64,000 bases of DNA from an uncultured Ectothiorhodospiraceae bacterium. Its GTDB lineage: Bacteria > Pseudomonadota > Gammaproteobacteria > S012-40. Below the pieces are notes generated by a model. The model did not search any database. It saw only the letters and a list, made by a program, of their open reading frames with translations, and had not been told where the DNA came from. Both the position numbers and the translations under genes were made by a program. The stretch covers positions 1 to 64,000 of the forward strand of contig CALZJE010000007.1 in NCBI GenBank assembly GCA_945787715.1, written 5' to 3'. Of this stretch, positions 18,566 to 28,091 are shown piece by piece; positions within the stretch are counted from its first letter, which is position 1, and every line of letters begins with the position of its first letter.

Positions 18566-19123
18566 ATGGCAAAAATTATCTACCCCGATGGTTCTCAAAT
18601 AACGGAGCTATCAGAAATCCAGAATACATTAAGACAAATCGACATCACTTTAAGTCACTGGGAATTACCTGCTGGCGATTCCGAAAAGACTTTACTTGAA
18701 CAAATCAGTTTAAATGATGACGAGAAAGAAACTTTACTAGAAGCAGTAGAGCATCGTTTTGAAGAGCTTAAATCAAGTCAAGGTTACGTAACACGCGACA
18801 TGATCGTTCTTAACGAAAACATACCTGGCCTAGATGAAATGCTAGCGAAATTTAGTAGCATTCACTATCACACAGACGATGAGGTTCGATATATTCTCGA
18901 TGGCAAAGGCTACTTTGGATTTGTCGATAAAAAAGAGAAGCAATTTATGGTTGAAGTCACTGCAGGAGACTATATAAATGTACCGGCAAATGCTGAGCAC
19001 TGGTTCATTCTAGGTGAGTCAAAACGTATAAAAGCTGTCCGTTATTTCATTGATACAACAGGTTGGACTCCTGTTTACACCGATCGCCCGCTCGCATTTA
19101 ACTTAGAAAATACACCACATTAA
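18566..19123 (+). CDS. mtnD: Acireductone dioxygenase (ARD)
   Basis: MtnD oxidises acireductone to 2-keto-4-methylthiobutyrate, the last oxidative step of methionine salvage. The 185-residue cupin has the metal-binding pattern HYHTDDEVRYIL (two His and a Glu) and a third histidine in PANAEHWFILG. I chose ATG 18566 because GAGGAG lies 8 bases upstream; an in-frame start three codons earlier overlaps that site. The bound metal (Fe or Ni) sets the product in known enzymes and cannot be read from sequence. It is followed one base later by the MtnW-MtnB fusion. Confidence 0.95.
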   Translation: MAKIIYPDGSQITELSEIQNTLRQIDITLSHWELPAGDSEKTLLEQISLNDDEKETLLEAVEHRFEELKSSQGYVTRDMIVLNENIPGLDEMLAKFSSIHYHTDDEVRYILDGKGYFGFVDKKEKQFMVEVTAGDYINVPANAEHWFILGESKRIKAVRYFIDTTGWTPVYTDRPLAFNLENTPH

Positions 19124-19124
19124 T

Positions 19125-20894
19125 ATGATAGAAGTTACATACCGTTTTCCGCGAAATATCGACCCACGAAAACAAGCGCAGATGATTGCGATTGGTCAAA
19201 CAGTCGGATCTTGGGGGGCACAATTTTCTCACCGAGAAAAACAACTTCAATCTCACTTAGCTAATGTGCTCGATGTTAAAATCGAAAAAAATGGCAACTC
19301 AATAGCTGTCATCGGTTTTCCTGAAATCAATACAGAAAACGATATTGCCAGCTTGTTAACCATGATCTTTGGCAAGTTCAGTCTTGCAGGCCCTGCCCGC
19401 ATCATTGATATCAAACTCCCAGAAACCTACGGAACAGCTTCAAAATTCGGGATTGAAGGTATTCGCAAAATTACCCAAGTTTATGATCGGCCATTTATCA
19501 TGGGCATTTTCAAACCGGCGTTAGGATTAAGTGCAAGCGATCATGCAGTACTTTTGAGAGAAGCGGCCAGCGCCGGATTAGATATCATAAAAGATGATGA
19601 GATCAATTTTAATTTGAGAACTGCTCCCACATTAGAAAGAGTAAAAGCGTGCGTAAGCGTAATCAATGATATAAAAACAGACACAGGTAAAGAGATACTT
19701 TATGCCGTAAATTTATCAGGCCGCACAGATAAACTCATAGAAAATGCCAAGCAACTTATTAATGCTGGTGCCAATGCGCTACTGTTTAATGCAATTAGTT
19801 ATGGATACTCTTGCCTCGAATCTCTTGCTGCGTCAACAGAAATAAATGTTCCAATTTTTACACACCCCGCTCTTTCTGGTGCTATCGGTGGTGCCACAGA
19901 TAATAGTAGCGACTATGGAATAGATTACAGTGTTTTACTTGGGACGTTAATGGCATACTCCGGTGCAGATGCAGTACTTTTTCCAACACATTACGGCTCA
20001 CTCCCCTTTAACAAGGAGACTGAGTTAAAAATTAGAAATATTTTACGCACTCCGTTATCCTCAAAACGCCCAGCCATACTTCCAGTGCCCTCCGCTGGCA
20101 TTCATCCGGGCATAATCGGTAGAGCCTTTCGAGATTATGGAAATGATGCAGCTTTTAATGCTGGTTCCGCTATTTTTGACCACCCTGATGGCGCACATGA
20201 AGGTACTAAAGCATTTTTTCAGGCACTCAAACTCGCACAGCAACATAAACCGATTAAACTAGAATCAACTAGTGACGCTGCACTTCAAGTAGCCTTATGT
20301 CACTGTGCAGAGAGTTTTTATTCTCGAGGTTGGATGTTGGGAACAGCAGGCAATCTCAGTGCGCGAATTGACGATGACAGCTTTCTAATTACCGCAAGCG
20401 GCAAAGCTAAAGGTCAGTTATCAGAAACCGACTTCGTTACTATCAATTTACTATCTGGCCAAGAAACTGATCCTGCTCACAATCTGTTATTAAATAATAA
20501 ACCATCAGCTGAAACCTCCATTCACCAAACCATTTACAATCTGTTTCCAGCAGCTAATGCCTGTTTTCATATTCATTCAGTTGACGCATGCTTAGCAACT
20601 CATCCATATGCCAATCAAAACGAATTATTGCTATCCAATCTTGAAATGATAAAAGGATTTGATGTTTGGGAAGAAGAACCAAATATCAATTTACCACTTT
20701 TCGATAATTATTTAGATGTTCCACAAATATCAAAAGAGATTGAAAAAAGATTTGTAATCAATCCACCAGAAATCGACGCGCTGATGATCAAAAACCACGG
20801 TATCACCGTATGGGGCAATAGCATCCAACAAGCATTTAATCGGATTGAAATACTAGAGTTTTTAATGTCTTTCTTGGTAAAAGTATCAAAGTAA
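19125..20894 (+). CDS. Fusion of RuBisCO-like 2,3-diketo-5-methylthiopentyl-1-P enolase (MtnW) and methylthioribulose-1-P dehydratase (MtnB)
   Basis: One uninterrupted 589-codon frame. Residues 1 to about 375 form a RuBisCO-like protein: Lys84 in FGKFS matches the catalytic base proposed for Geobacillus MtnW, Lys130 is in IFKPALGL, and Lys156-Asp158-Glu159 in GLDIIKDDEI match the carbamylated lysine and Mg2+ ligands. PSAGIHPG and FPTHYGS are also typical. Residues about 385-589 are a class II aldolase-fold MtnB: GTAGNLSAR, ITASGKAKG, PSAETSIH, zinc ligands His482 and His484 in CFHIHSVDA and His558 in KNHGITVWG. Both halves look complete. The two activities are consecutive (dehydration, then enolisation). 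It follows mtnD by one base. The phosphatase MtnX and isomerase MtnA are not in the window. Confidence 0.9.
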   Translation: MIEVTYRFPRNIDPRKQAQMIAIGQTVGSWGAQFSHREKQLQSHLANVLDVKIEKNGNSIAVIGFPEINTENDIASLLTMIFGKFSLAGPARIIDIKLPETYGTASKFGIEGIRKITQVYDRPFIMGIFKPALGLSASDHAVLLREAASAGLDIIKDDEINFNLRTAPTLERVKACVSVINDIKTDTGKEILYAVNLSGRTDKLIENAKQLINAGANALLFNAISYGYSCLESLAASTEINVPIFTHPALSGAIGGATDNSSDYGIDYSVLLGTLMAYSGADAVLFPTHYGSLPFNKETELKIRNILRTPLSSKRPAILPVPSAGIHPGIIGRAFRDYGNDAAFNAGSAIFDHPDGAHEGTKAFFQALKLAQQHKPIKLESTSDAALQVALCHCAESFYSRGWMLGTAGNLSARIDDDSFLITASGKAKGQLSETDFVTINLLSGQETDPAHNLLLNNKPSAETSIHQTIYNLFPAANACFHIHSVDACLATHPYANQNELLLSNLEMIKGFDVWEEEPNINLPLFDNYLDVPQISKEIEKRFVINPPEIDALMIKNHGITVWGNSIQQAFNRIEILEFLMSFLVKVSK

Positions 20895-21136
20895 ATCCTT
20901 AACCACTCTTTCTTCCATAATTTTCTTCCATAATCCCTGTAAAGCTTAATCATTAGAATAGTTGCAGGCACACTGTGCATAAGTAGATCAAAAATATCTA
21001 ATGGCTTACTTAATTCTCCATTCACTAACATTCTTACTTTTTCAACAATATGAGGCTCCGGCATAAATGGTGCTCCCAATAAGATTATGCTACCTAAGGC
21101 GAGAGGTAGCATCGGTAATTTGTCGATCCATTTCAT
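20708..21136 (-). CDS. Small membrane protein with an antisense read-through tail
   Basis: The first 75 or so residues look like a conserved small protein often labelled RND-transporter-like, with one clear hydrophobic segment (LPMLPLALGSIILLGAPF) and then PEPHIVEKVRML, GELSKPLDIFDLLMHSVPATILMIKLYRDYG. The frame does not stop where relatives would and continues through KKEWLRIYFDT... for another 60 residues, 187 bases of which are antisense to the end of the MtnW-MtnB gene. The tail is probably non-conserved read-through after loss of the original stop. Function is unknown. Confidence 0.65.
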   Translation of the reverse strand: MKWIDKLPMLPLALGSIILLGAPFMPEPHIVEKVRMLVNGELSKPLDIFDLLMHSVPATILMIKLYRDYGRKLWKKEWLRIYFDTFTKKDIKNSSISIRLNACWMLLPHTVIPWFLIISASISGGLITNLFSISFDICGTSK

Positions 21137-21283
21137 AGTGTTACCTTATAAATAGTGAGTGTCATCCGCTGTAAACATGCTATTAGTGGCTAAACTGTGA
21201 ACCTAATCTCATTTTATTGGTCAAATTTTATCCAGCCAATCAGTAATACATCTTCTAGTGATTTTTACCAAAGGAGCGCCATC

Positions 21284-21469
21284 ATGACCGAAAAAGACAC
21301 GGCATCCATAGAAACAATTCCTTGCGAAATCTGCCTTAACGAAATCCCCAATTCAGCCACGCTTAACTCAGAATTTGATACCTATGTGTCAAATTATTGT
21401 GGCCTTGAGTGCTACGAACAATGGCGTGAAAAACAGATAAGTAACGAATTAACGAAAAAAACTAACTAG
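21284..21469 (+). CDS. DUF3330 domain small zinc-ribbon-like protein
   Basis: A 61-residue protein starting at ATG 21284, 7 bases after the ribosome binding site AGGAG; the open frame extends further up, but without support. It carries CEICLNEIP and YCGLECYEQW, two Cys-x-x-Cys-type pairs expected to hold zinc. Members of this family are short and of unknown function. Its end overlaps the convergent lnt stop by 8 bases. Confidence 0.8.
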   Translation: MTEKDTASIETIPCEICLNEIPNSATLNSEFDTYVSNYCGLECYEQWREKQISNELTKKTN

Positions 21470-22976
21470 CTTTTTTCTTTGAGCGGCCTAAGAAGATACC
21501 AAAGCCAAGGATAAAAGATGCAACTAAAACTACCGGTATATTAGTAAATACGGCATATGGCGTCATGCCTGTCATCGGCTGAACAGTATCTGTTAACACG
21601 TCTGTTTCAAACTGGGGCGAGGCCGATTGGATTCGTCCTTTTTCATTGATAAATGCCGAGACGCCGGTATTCGTAGATCTCACTAAAGGCCGTGCAGTTT
21701 CATAAGCCCTCATTTGTGCAATTTCTAAGTGTTGGTGTGGAGCCAATGAATCCCCGAACCATGCATCATTACTGGTATTAATTAACAACGTGGCATCAGG
21801 TAGTGCTTCGGCAATTTCTTCCCCAAAAATATCTTCGTAACAGATCGAGATCCCTGCGGGTTGTCCGGCAACCTTAAGGATAGTACTTTCTCGCTCACCC
21901 GAACTAAAATTAGACATGGGAATATCAAACAAGTCGATAACTCCACCCAGATAATCCTTAAGTGGTAAATATTCGCCAAAAGGAACAAGATGCCTTTTAT
22001 CATAAAAGGATTCCTGCATTCCCAAGCTCATCATTGAATTAAAGTGTTGTTTGGTTTTAATATTGTAGACAGGAATACCAACAAGCAACTCAGAACTATT
22101 CATTCGCGCTTCTTGAGCTAACTCTTTCAAAAAAGGCTCAACTTGGTGATAGAGAGCTGGAATGGAAGTTTCAGGCCAGATAACTAAATCACTTCCCCAA
22201 TTTTCTCGACTTAATTCAGTATATAATTTTAGTGTAGGTATGCGTTGCTCGGGTAACCACTTTTGATCTTGAGAAATATTGCCTTGCACCATGCTGATTT
22301 TTATTGGATCACCAACAGGTTCGCTCCAATCAACATTATTTAGAATTGCAGAGCTTCCCCAGATAAAAAGAATGCCTGGTAAAGCAAACTTCGTAGCAGC
22401 CTTTCCTGTTAACAACCAATAAACAACAAGGCCAGCAGTAAGTGCCAACGCATATGATATTCCATATACTCCAAACACTGGCGCTAAACCTTCAAGCGGC
22501 AGTCCCAGTTGACTATACCCAACAGACAACCATGGGAAACCTGTAAATAACCATCCTTTAATCCATTCAAATAGCACCCAGACAGAGGGAACAATAATAA
22601 TAAATTCACGCGCGATTTGATGTGTACCGCGATCAGCAAATCTCCGTGCTACATATCCTGTAATTGCAGGATAAAGCGCCAGGAACATAACAAATAAAAT
22701 AGTGAGCCCAATAGAGAGGGGAACACTAATGCCTCCAAACTGATTCATGCTGATATGAACCCAAGACACACCAAAACCAAACATTCCTAAACCGTATAAC
22801 CAGCCTCGAAAAAAAGCACGTCCTTTCGAAATCTGCGCCCAACAAAGCATGATTAAAATTATTGAGAGTAACGCAATAATAGAAAAACCAAATGGCGCAA
22901 ATGCTAATGGCATTAAAAGACCAGCAATAACCGCTAGCACGTCTCCATGCCAGGACTTTAAAAAATTAATGTTCAC
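21462..22976 (-). CDS. lnt: Apolipoprotein N-acyltransferase
   Basis: Lnt adds the third acyl chain to lipoproteins in the inner membrane. The 504-residue protein has about six N-terminal membrane helices and a periplasmic nitrilase-type domain from about residue 225, with the triad Glu269 (WPETSIP), Lys327 (YDKRHLVPFGEYLP) and Cys379 (ISICYEDIFGE), and a last membrane helix near residue 485. The start is a GTG that overlaps the corC end by 11 bases. It is the last gene of the miaB-phoH-ybeY-corC-lnt group. The lipoprotein carbonic anhydrase at 36.5 kb is a likely substrate. Confidence 0.97.
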   Translation of the reverse strand: MNINFLKSWHGDVLAVIAGLLMPLAFAPFGFSIIALLSIILIMLCWAQISKGRAFFRGWLYGLGMFGFGVSWVHISMNQFGGISVPLSIGLTILFVMFLALYPAITGYVARRFADRGTHQIAREFIIIVPSVWVLFEWIKGWLFTGFPWLSVGYSQLGLPLEGLAPVFGVYGISYALALTAGLVVYWLLTGKAATKFALPGILFIWGSSAILNNVDWSEPVGDPIKISMVQGNISQDQKWLPEQRIPTLKLYTELSRENWGSDLVIWPETSIPALYHQVEPFLKELAQEARMNSSELLVGIPVYNIKTKQHFNSMMSLGMQESFYDKRHLVPFGEYLPLKDYLGGVIDLFDIPMSNFSSGERESTILKVAGQPAGISICYEDIFGEEIAEALPDATLLINTSNDAWFGDSLAPHQHLEIAQMRAYETARPLVRSTNTGVSAFINEKGRIQSASPQFETDVLTDTVQPMTGMTPYAVFTNIPVVLVASFILGFGIFLGRSKKKAS

Positions 22977-23856
22977 GATTTGAATTTAGGACTTTTGAGG
23001 ATTTTTCTTCACGACCGGCTCCAATTGTTAATTGAAGTAAATGGATACGACGTTTGTCTGCACGTAGAATTGTAAAATGAAATCCATCAATATCAACAGA
23101 CTCACCTCTGGATGGCAAGTGACCAAAGGAATTCATTATCAACCCACCGATGGTATCGAATTCATCTTCATTTAAAGATGCATCAAAATATTCATTGAAT
23201 TCTTCAATTGGGGTTAATGCTTTTACAGAAAAGTGATCACTACTGTATTTCATGATGAACGTATCTTCATCAATATCGTATTCGTCTTCTATTTCACCGA
23301 CAATTTGCTCTAAAACATCTTCAATAGTAACGAGACCTGCAACACCACCATATTCGTCCACAACAATAGCCATATGGTTACGGTTAGAACGAAACTCTTT
23401 GAGCAACACGTTCAATCGTTTACTTTCTGGAATAAAAATTGGTGTACGCATTAAATCTTTAATATTGAACTTGGCATTTTCACCATCTGCAAAATAGCCT
23501 AACAGATCTTTTGCGAGTAATATTCCTTCGATTTCATCTCGGTTTTCACCGATGACAGGAAACCTAGAATGGCCAGACTTAATAACCGCCGGTAAAAATT
23601 CTTCAGGTGGGAGGCTCTGATTAATCACTTCCATTTGCGAGCGGGGGATCATGATATCGCGAACATGCATTTCAGAAACCTGCATAACGCCTTCAATCAT
23701 CGCCAACGAGTCAGCTTCTAATAAATTGCGCTGCTCTGAATCACGTAATAATTCAACTAATTCTTTACGATCGCGTGGTTCACCCGTCAAAGCTTGAGTA
23801 ATCTTTTCAAACCATGATCGCGACTCACCCGCGCTATTCGGTCGATCTTCCTTCAT
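22966..23856 (-). CDS. corC: CorC-type CBS/transporter-associated domain protein
   Basis: A 296-residue soluble protein with two CBS domains (MHVRDIMIPRSQMEVI and AIVVDEYGGVAGLVTIEDVLEQIVGEI) and a C-terminal CorC_HlyC domain (FDTIGGLIMNSFGHLPSRGE). In Salmonella CorC is linked to Mg2+ and Co2+ efflux. The conserved place between ybeY and lnt supports the call. It overlaps ybeY by four bases. Confidence 0.96.
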   Translation of the reverse strand: MKEDRPNSAGESRSWFEKITQALTGEPRDRKELVELLRDSEQRNLLEADSLAMIEGVMQVSEMHVRDIMIPRSQMEVINQSLPPEEFLPAVIKSGHSRFPVIGENRDEIEGILLAKDLLGYFADGENAKFNIKDLMRTPIFIPESKRLNVLLKEFRSNRNHMAIVVDEYGGVAGLVTIEDVLEQIVGEIEDEYDIDEDTFIMKYSSDHFSVKALTPIEEFNEYFDASLNEDEFDTIGGLIMNSFGHLPSRGESVDIDGFHFTILRADKRRIHLLQLTIGAGREEKSSKVLNSNREH

Positions 23857-24320
23857 ATTGATTCCATAACAGAATATGGGTTTTTATACCCTAACTTGCT
23901 GAGAATGTTTATTTCTTTTTCTTCCATTATTTCTGCTTCATTTTCCTCAACATGATCATACCCTAATAAATGAAAAACTCCATGTACAACCATATGCGCC
24001 CAGTGTGCTTCGAGTGATTTTTTTTGTTCTTTTGCTTCTTTTTCAACCACATTTGCACAAATAACTATATCACCTAATAATGGCAAATTTAATTCTTCCG
24101 GCAATTCTGCGGGAAAAGATAGCACATTTGTTGAGCCTGTTTTTTGACGGTACGTCTCATTAAGCGAGGAAATTTCCTCCTCATTACACAATCGAAGTGT
24201 TAGCTCTGAATGTTCTTGATCTGATAAAACTGTTTCTACCCATAAGCGCAACTCTTCATCGGAGGGTAAATCAGACGAATTGTCATTCACATCCCGCTGA
24301 ATATCTAAATCGATACTCAC
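23853..24320 (-). CDS. ybeY: Endoribonuclease YbeY
   Basis: YbeY takes part in 16S rRNA 3' maturation and ribosome quality control. The 155-residue protein has the signature zinc site HMVVHGVFHLLGYDH (three histidines) and the family segment TNVLSFPAELPEE with GDIVICANVV. It overlaps both neighbours, phoH and corC, by four bases, so the set is translated as a unit. Confidence 0.97.
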   Translation of the reverse strand: MSIDLDIQRDVNDNSSDLPSDEELRLWVETVLSDQEHSELTLRLCNEEEISSLNETYRQKTGSTNVLSFPAELPEELNLPLLGDIVICANVVEKEAKEQKKSLEAHWAHMVVHGVFHLLGYDHVEENEAEIMEEKEINILSKLGYKNPYSVMESI

Positions 24321-25324
24321 GACTTCTCCTTTTTGTCATGTACTTCATAAGCTGCAACCACGCGCTGCACTAAAGGATGTCGAACAACATCTTTCTTGTC
24401 GAAAAAGGTGAAACTAATACCCTGCGTGTCATCTAATATATCAACAACTTGATGTAACCCAGATTGATTCTTGTTGGGCAAATCAGTTTGAGTCATATCA
24501 CCTGTGATAACTGCTTTAGAACCAAAGCCCAATCGGGTGAGAAACATCTTCATCTGTTCCCGAGTCGTATTTTGCGCTTCATCGAGAATAACAAATGCCC
24601 CATTAAGCGTGCGACCTCGCATAAATGCCAAAGGAGCAACTTCAATAATGTTTTTCTCGATTAACTTTGAGACTGTTTCGAAACCAAGCATTTCATACAA
24701 TGCATCGTAGAGTGGCCGTAGATAAGGATCAATTTTTTGAGACAAATCTCCCGGTAAAAACCCCAGTCGCTCCCCGGCTTCCACCGCGGGGCGCGCTAAA
24801 ATCAATCGGCTAACCGAATCATCTTCCAGTGCTTTAACAGCTGCGGCAACCGCTAAATAAGTCTTTCCTGTTCCTGCTGGGCCAATACCAAAATTAATAT
24901 CGCAAGTTTCAATTTTTTGTAGATATTTGCACTGGTTTTCACCTCGCGCTTTTATTGGCTTGCTACGCAAAGATAGTGTAACTTCTTTAATCTCTTCTTT
25001 TGTCTCGTCTTTCAAAAGCAACTCGATTCCTGACTCTTGTAAATGTAATTGCACTTTAGGCGGCGTTAGCGCAAGGCGTTTTGTCTCTTTATAAAGATTG
25101 TTGATTACGGCTTGAGCTTGCTTAATTGGTAAAATATTTCCTGTTATCTCAAACAAGCTCCCGCGATGTTTTATGACAACGTTTAGGCGCGATTCGATTT
25201 GATGCAGATGTTCATCGAATTGACCGCATAGCCCAGCAAGTCGATTATTATCTTCTGGAGACAAACGAAAACTTAGTGTTTTCATGGATGCTTTACTTGA
25301 AAGGGTACTTGCTAACTCAGACAC
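24317..25324 (-). CDS. ybeZ: PhoH-like protein (YbeZ), P-loop ATPase
   Basis: A 335-residue PhoH family ATPase with an N-terminal KH-like part (residues 15-80) and the ATPase core: Walker A GIGPAGTGKTYLA, ARPAVEAGERLGFLPGDL, Walker B AFVILDEAQNTT, and TGDMTQTDLP. In Escherichia coli YbeZ interacts with YbeY and is thought to act in RNA metabolism. The coding overlap with ybeY fits that link. Confidence 0.96.
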   Translation of the reverse strand: MSELASTLSSKASMKTLSFRLSPEDNNRLAGLCGQFDEHLHQIESRLNVVIKHRGSLFEITGNILPIKQAQAVINNLYKETKRLALTPPKVQLHLQESGIELLLKDETKEEIKEVTLSLRSKPIKARGENQCKYLQKIETCDINFGIGPAGTGKTYLAVAAAVKALEDDSVSRLILARPAVEAGERLGFLPGDLSQKIDPYLRPLYDALYEMLGFETVSKLIEKNIIEVAPLAFMRGRTLNGAFVILDEAQNTTREQMKMFLTRLGFGSKAVITGDMTQTDLPNKNQSGLHQVVDILDDTQGISFTFFDKKDVVRHPLVQRVVAAYEVHDKKEKS

Positions 25325-25347
25325 GATTTAGTTTTCACTCTTTATCA

Positions 25348-26697
25348 TTAATTAATCCTTGTTAGTGTTTCTGCATTAATCATTTCACCGCGCAAAGAAT
25401 TCGGTAAAGCTTCTGTAATTTTCACATCAACAAATTGACCGATTAAGTCTGCAGATCCATTAAAATTAACAACTCGATTATTCTCAGTTCTGCCAGCGAT
25501 TTGAGAGCGGTCTTTTTTCGAAAGGCGTTCAACCAGTATTCGCTGCGTCGTTCCCACCATTTCTCGACTAATTTCTGCAGCTTTCTGAAGAATTCTCGCC
25601 TGCAGTATAGACAATCTCTCCTTCTTAACTTCTAGAGAAACATTATCTTCCAAACCTGCTGCCGGCGTTCCTGGACGAGCGCTATAAATAAAGCTAAATG
25701 AGTGATCAAATCCGATATCTGCAATTAAATTCATCGTTGCTTCAAAATCAGCATCCGTTTCTCCGGGAAAACCAATAATAAAATCTGAAGACATGCTCAA
25801 TCCTGGGCGGGCTTCTCTCAAGCGTCGAATCTTCGATTTATACTCCAATGCTGTATGCCCACGTTTCATGGCAGCAAGAATTCGGTCCGAACCACTTTGC
25901 ACAGGTAAATGTAAATGACTAACCAGCTCTGGAACTTCAGCAAATGCCTGAATAATGGAATCATTCATTTCAACCGGATGCGAGGTTGTAAACCGAATTC
26001 GTTCAATACCCTCGATAGCAGCAACATAGGAAATCAACAAACCTAAATCTGCTATTTCGCCATCATGTGTCGTACCACGGTAGGCATTAACATTTTGCCC
26101 CAGCAAATTAACTTCGCGCACACCTTGAGCTGCTAGTTTTGCCACTTCGGCCAGCACATCATCAAATGGGCGACTAATTTCTTCTCCACGCGTATAAGGC
26201 ACAACACAAAATGTACAATATTTGCTACAACCTTCCATGATAGAAACAAAGGCTGTTGGGCCATCTGCCTTTGGCTCAGGTAATCGATCAAATTTCTCAA
26301 TTTCTGGAAACGAGATATCCATAACAGATAGATTAGTAGCCTTGACTTCGCTATACATTTCCGGTAATCGATGTAAGGTTTGTGGACCAAAAACCATATC
26401 AACATAAGGTGCACGTTCGCGAATTGCCGCCCCTTCTTGACTAGCAACACAGCCACCGACTCCAATAACCAAATCGGGATTTTTGGCCTTAAGCTCACGC
26501 CAACGGCCTAGCTCAGAAAAGACTTTCTCCTGCGCTTTTTCTCTTATTGAGCAAGTATTTAGAAGAAGAACATCGGCGTCTTCTGGGCTGTTAACACGTA
26601 CCATATTATCTGATTCGTTGAGTACATCTGCCATTTTTTCCGAATCGTACTCATTCATCTGGCAACCATGTGTTTTTACGTAAATTTTTCGAGGCAT
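25348..26697 (-). CDS. miaB: tRNA-2-methylthio-N6-dimethylallyladenosine synthase
   Basis: MiaB is a radical-SAM enzyme that adds the methylthio group at A37 of tRNAs. The 449-residue protein has the N-terminal UPF0004 domain with three cysteines ([33 protein letters not shown]), the radical-SAM cluster site [23 protein letters not shown], and a C-terminal TRAM domain. It is 23 bases upstream of phoH and heads the minus-strand operon. Confidence 0.98.
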   Translation of the reverse strand: MPRKIYVKTHGCQMNEYDSEKMADVLNESDNMVRVNSPEDADVLLLNTCSIREKAQEKVFSELGRWRELKAKNPDLVIGVGGCVASQEGAAIRERAPYVDMVFGPQTLHRLPEMYSEVKATNLSVMDISFPEIEKFDRLPEPKADGPTAFVSIMEGCSKYCTFCVVPYTRGEEISRPFDDVLAEVAKLAAQGVREVNLLGQNVNAYRGTTHDGEIADLGLLISYVAAIEGIERIRFTTSHPVEMNDSIIQAFAEVPELVSHLHLPVQSGSDRILAAMKRGHTALEYKSKIRRLREARPGLSMSSDFIIGFPGETDADFEATMNLIADIGFDHSFSFIYSARPGTPAAGLEDNVSLEVKKERLSILQARILQKAAEISREMVGTTQRILVERLSKKDRSQIAGRTENNRVVNFNGSADLIGQFVDVKITEALPNSLRGEMINAETLTRIN

Positions 26698-27022
26698 ATT
26701 AATTAATAAATCACTATTGTTTACTTTTATCGAAGAGCAAAAGCAGGTCCGACATTAGTTTAATGTAAGCTTCCGCCTGTACGGGCGCATATATTGCAAA
26801 TCTTAACAAATCTAAGAATCTGAGGGTATAGTTAACAGGTATAATCGTTTGTAGTTTATGCGCGTCTCCGCTGAGAGAGATTAATCAGCATTCATCATCA
26901 AACTAGGAATTGATTAATGTTTATCTGATACTTACGTCACTTTGAGCAAAAAATAAGCAGAAGTTGATTGCGCAATACTAAATTACCCCAGCATTCCCGT
27001 AAAAAATCTAAAGAGTTAAAGC
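26698..27022. other. Intergenic region between divergent miaB and the MltB-like gene (325 bases)
   Basis: No gene is supported. It must hold the promoters for both divergent genes. A CTGAGAGAG stretch near 26869-26878 recalls a piece of a TPP riboswitch, but the rest of that structure is absent. Confidence 0.5.
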
Positions 27023-28054
27023 ATGTTAGCACACAAAAAGTTATGCCAATCGATATTCTGCCTTTGCATTTCAGTCGCCCTGTTTAACAACGCAATTGCG
27101 ATTGAATCAACACAAAAAATCGACAGAAGCTTTGATAGTTGGGTTGATCGTTTAAAAAATCAAGCTTTCTCTAAAGGCATTTCTGAAGAAACCATCAACA
27201 ATGCTTTCTTTGATGTTCAACAACTGCCCTCCACAAACTACAATATCACTAAGCAAGTTAATAACTACTCACTTTTAGAAAGGTCAATATCTCCTCAGCA
27301 AATACGATTTAATAAACAATTACTCAATCAATACCGAGATGTTTTATTTGAAATTAAACATCTATTTGGTGTTGATGAAGAAGTGATTATTTCAATTTGG
27401 AGCATGGATAAGCAGTTATCAGCAAGTGCTCAACCGCATTCTGCCGTCAATATTTTTAGCAGCCTTAGCTACCAGCAGCCAAGCAACAAAAAGTTACAAA
27501 ATGAGTTGTTTCAAGCACTCAAAATAATAGACGATGGCCAAGTAAGTGCTGATAAGCTAAGAAGCGATTCCACGGGAAAAATTGGATCAATTAATTTTAA
27601 TCCTACTCAATTCAGAACTTTCGCGGTTGATTATGATGGCGACGGAACAACAGACCTATGGAAAAGCCACGCAGATATTTTTGCATCAACAGCGAATTTT
27701 TTAGCTAGCATTGGCTGGAAAGCAAATCAACCTTGGGGTGTAGAGGTAAAAATTCCCGAGAAGCTGGATAAAAAGATAATTAGCATGAATTCGCAACGGT
27801 CATTATTAAAGTGGCATAAGCTCGGACTGCGGATGAGAGACGGTTCAGACTTTTCTCATAGTAAACATTTAGCGTCACTAGTAAAGCTTAATGAAGCCTC
27901 CGGTAGACACTTTCTTGTTTTCGACAACTATTTTGCTTTATTGCGCTGGAAAAGATCGCCAGAATTTGCACTTGCTACTGGCATGATGATTGACGAAATT
28001 AAACAACATAAATTGACTTCGCCACTCACTCCGTTTGCTGAAGTTAACGAATAA
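27023..28054 (+). CDS. MltB-family lytic transglycosylase homologue with altered active site
   Basis: A 343-residue exported protein (signal peptide, cut near AIAIES at residue 27) with the MltB/SLT_2 fold. Family landmarks are FGVDEEVIISIW, the later TQFRTFAVDYDGDGTTDLWKS and ANFLASIGW. Where active enzymes have the catalytic glutamate after the IIGVE-type strand, this protein has Asp129 (IWSMDKQ), and the conserved GSWAGAMGQ loop is replaced by STGKIGSIN. It is therefore probably a non-catalytic peptidoglycan-binding protein, or an enzyme of changed activity. The gene stands alone and is otherwise intact. Confidence 0.8.
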   Translation: MLAHKKLCQSIFCLCISVALFNNAIAIESTQKIDRSFDSWVDRLKNQAFSKGISEETINNAFFDVQQLPSTNYNITKQVNNYSLLERSISPQQIRFNKQLLNQYRDVLFEIKHLFGVDEEVIISIWSMDKQLSASAQPHSAVNIFSSLSYQQPSNKKLQNELFQALKIIDDGQVSADKLRSDSTGKIGSINFNPTQFRTFAVDYDGDGTTDLWKSHADIFASTANFLASIGWKANQPWGVEVKIPEKLDKKIISMNSQRSLLKWHKLGLRMRDGSDFSHSKHLASLVKLNEASGRHFLVFDNYFALLRWKRSPEFALATGMMIDEIKQHKLTSPLTPFAEVNE

Positions 28055-28091
28055 CCAACAACCGCCTTAGGAGCTTACTCGTCTAGGGCTT

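Noticed and set aside
19371-19400. Apparent loss of the catalytic lysine in the MtnW half
   Set aside because: The FGK lysine (Lys84), rather than the residue six positions later, matches the base in Geobacillus MtnW, so the active site is intact.
24464-24710. Plus-strand frames opposite phoH
   Set aside because: Antisense shadows of a strongly conserved gene, with no binding site or family match.
26860-26890. CTGAGAGAG stretch suggesting a TPP riboswitch before the MltB-like gene
   Set aside because: The rest of the TPP aptamer core is absent and the gene is not a thiamine gene.
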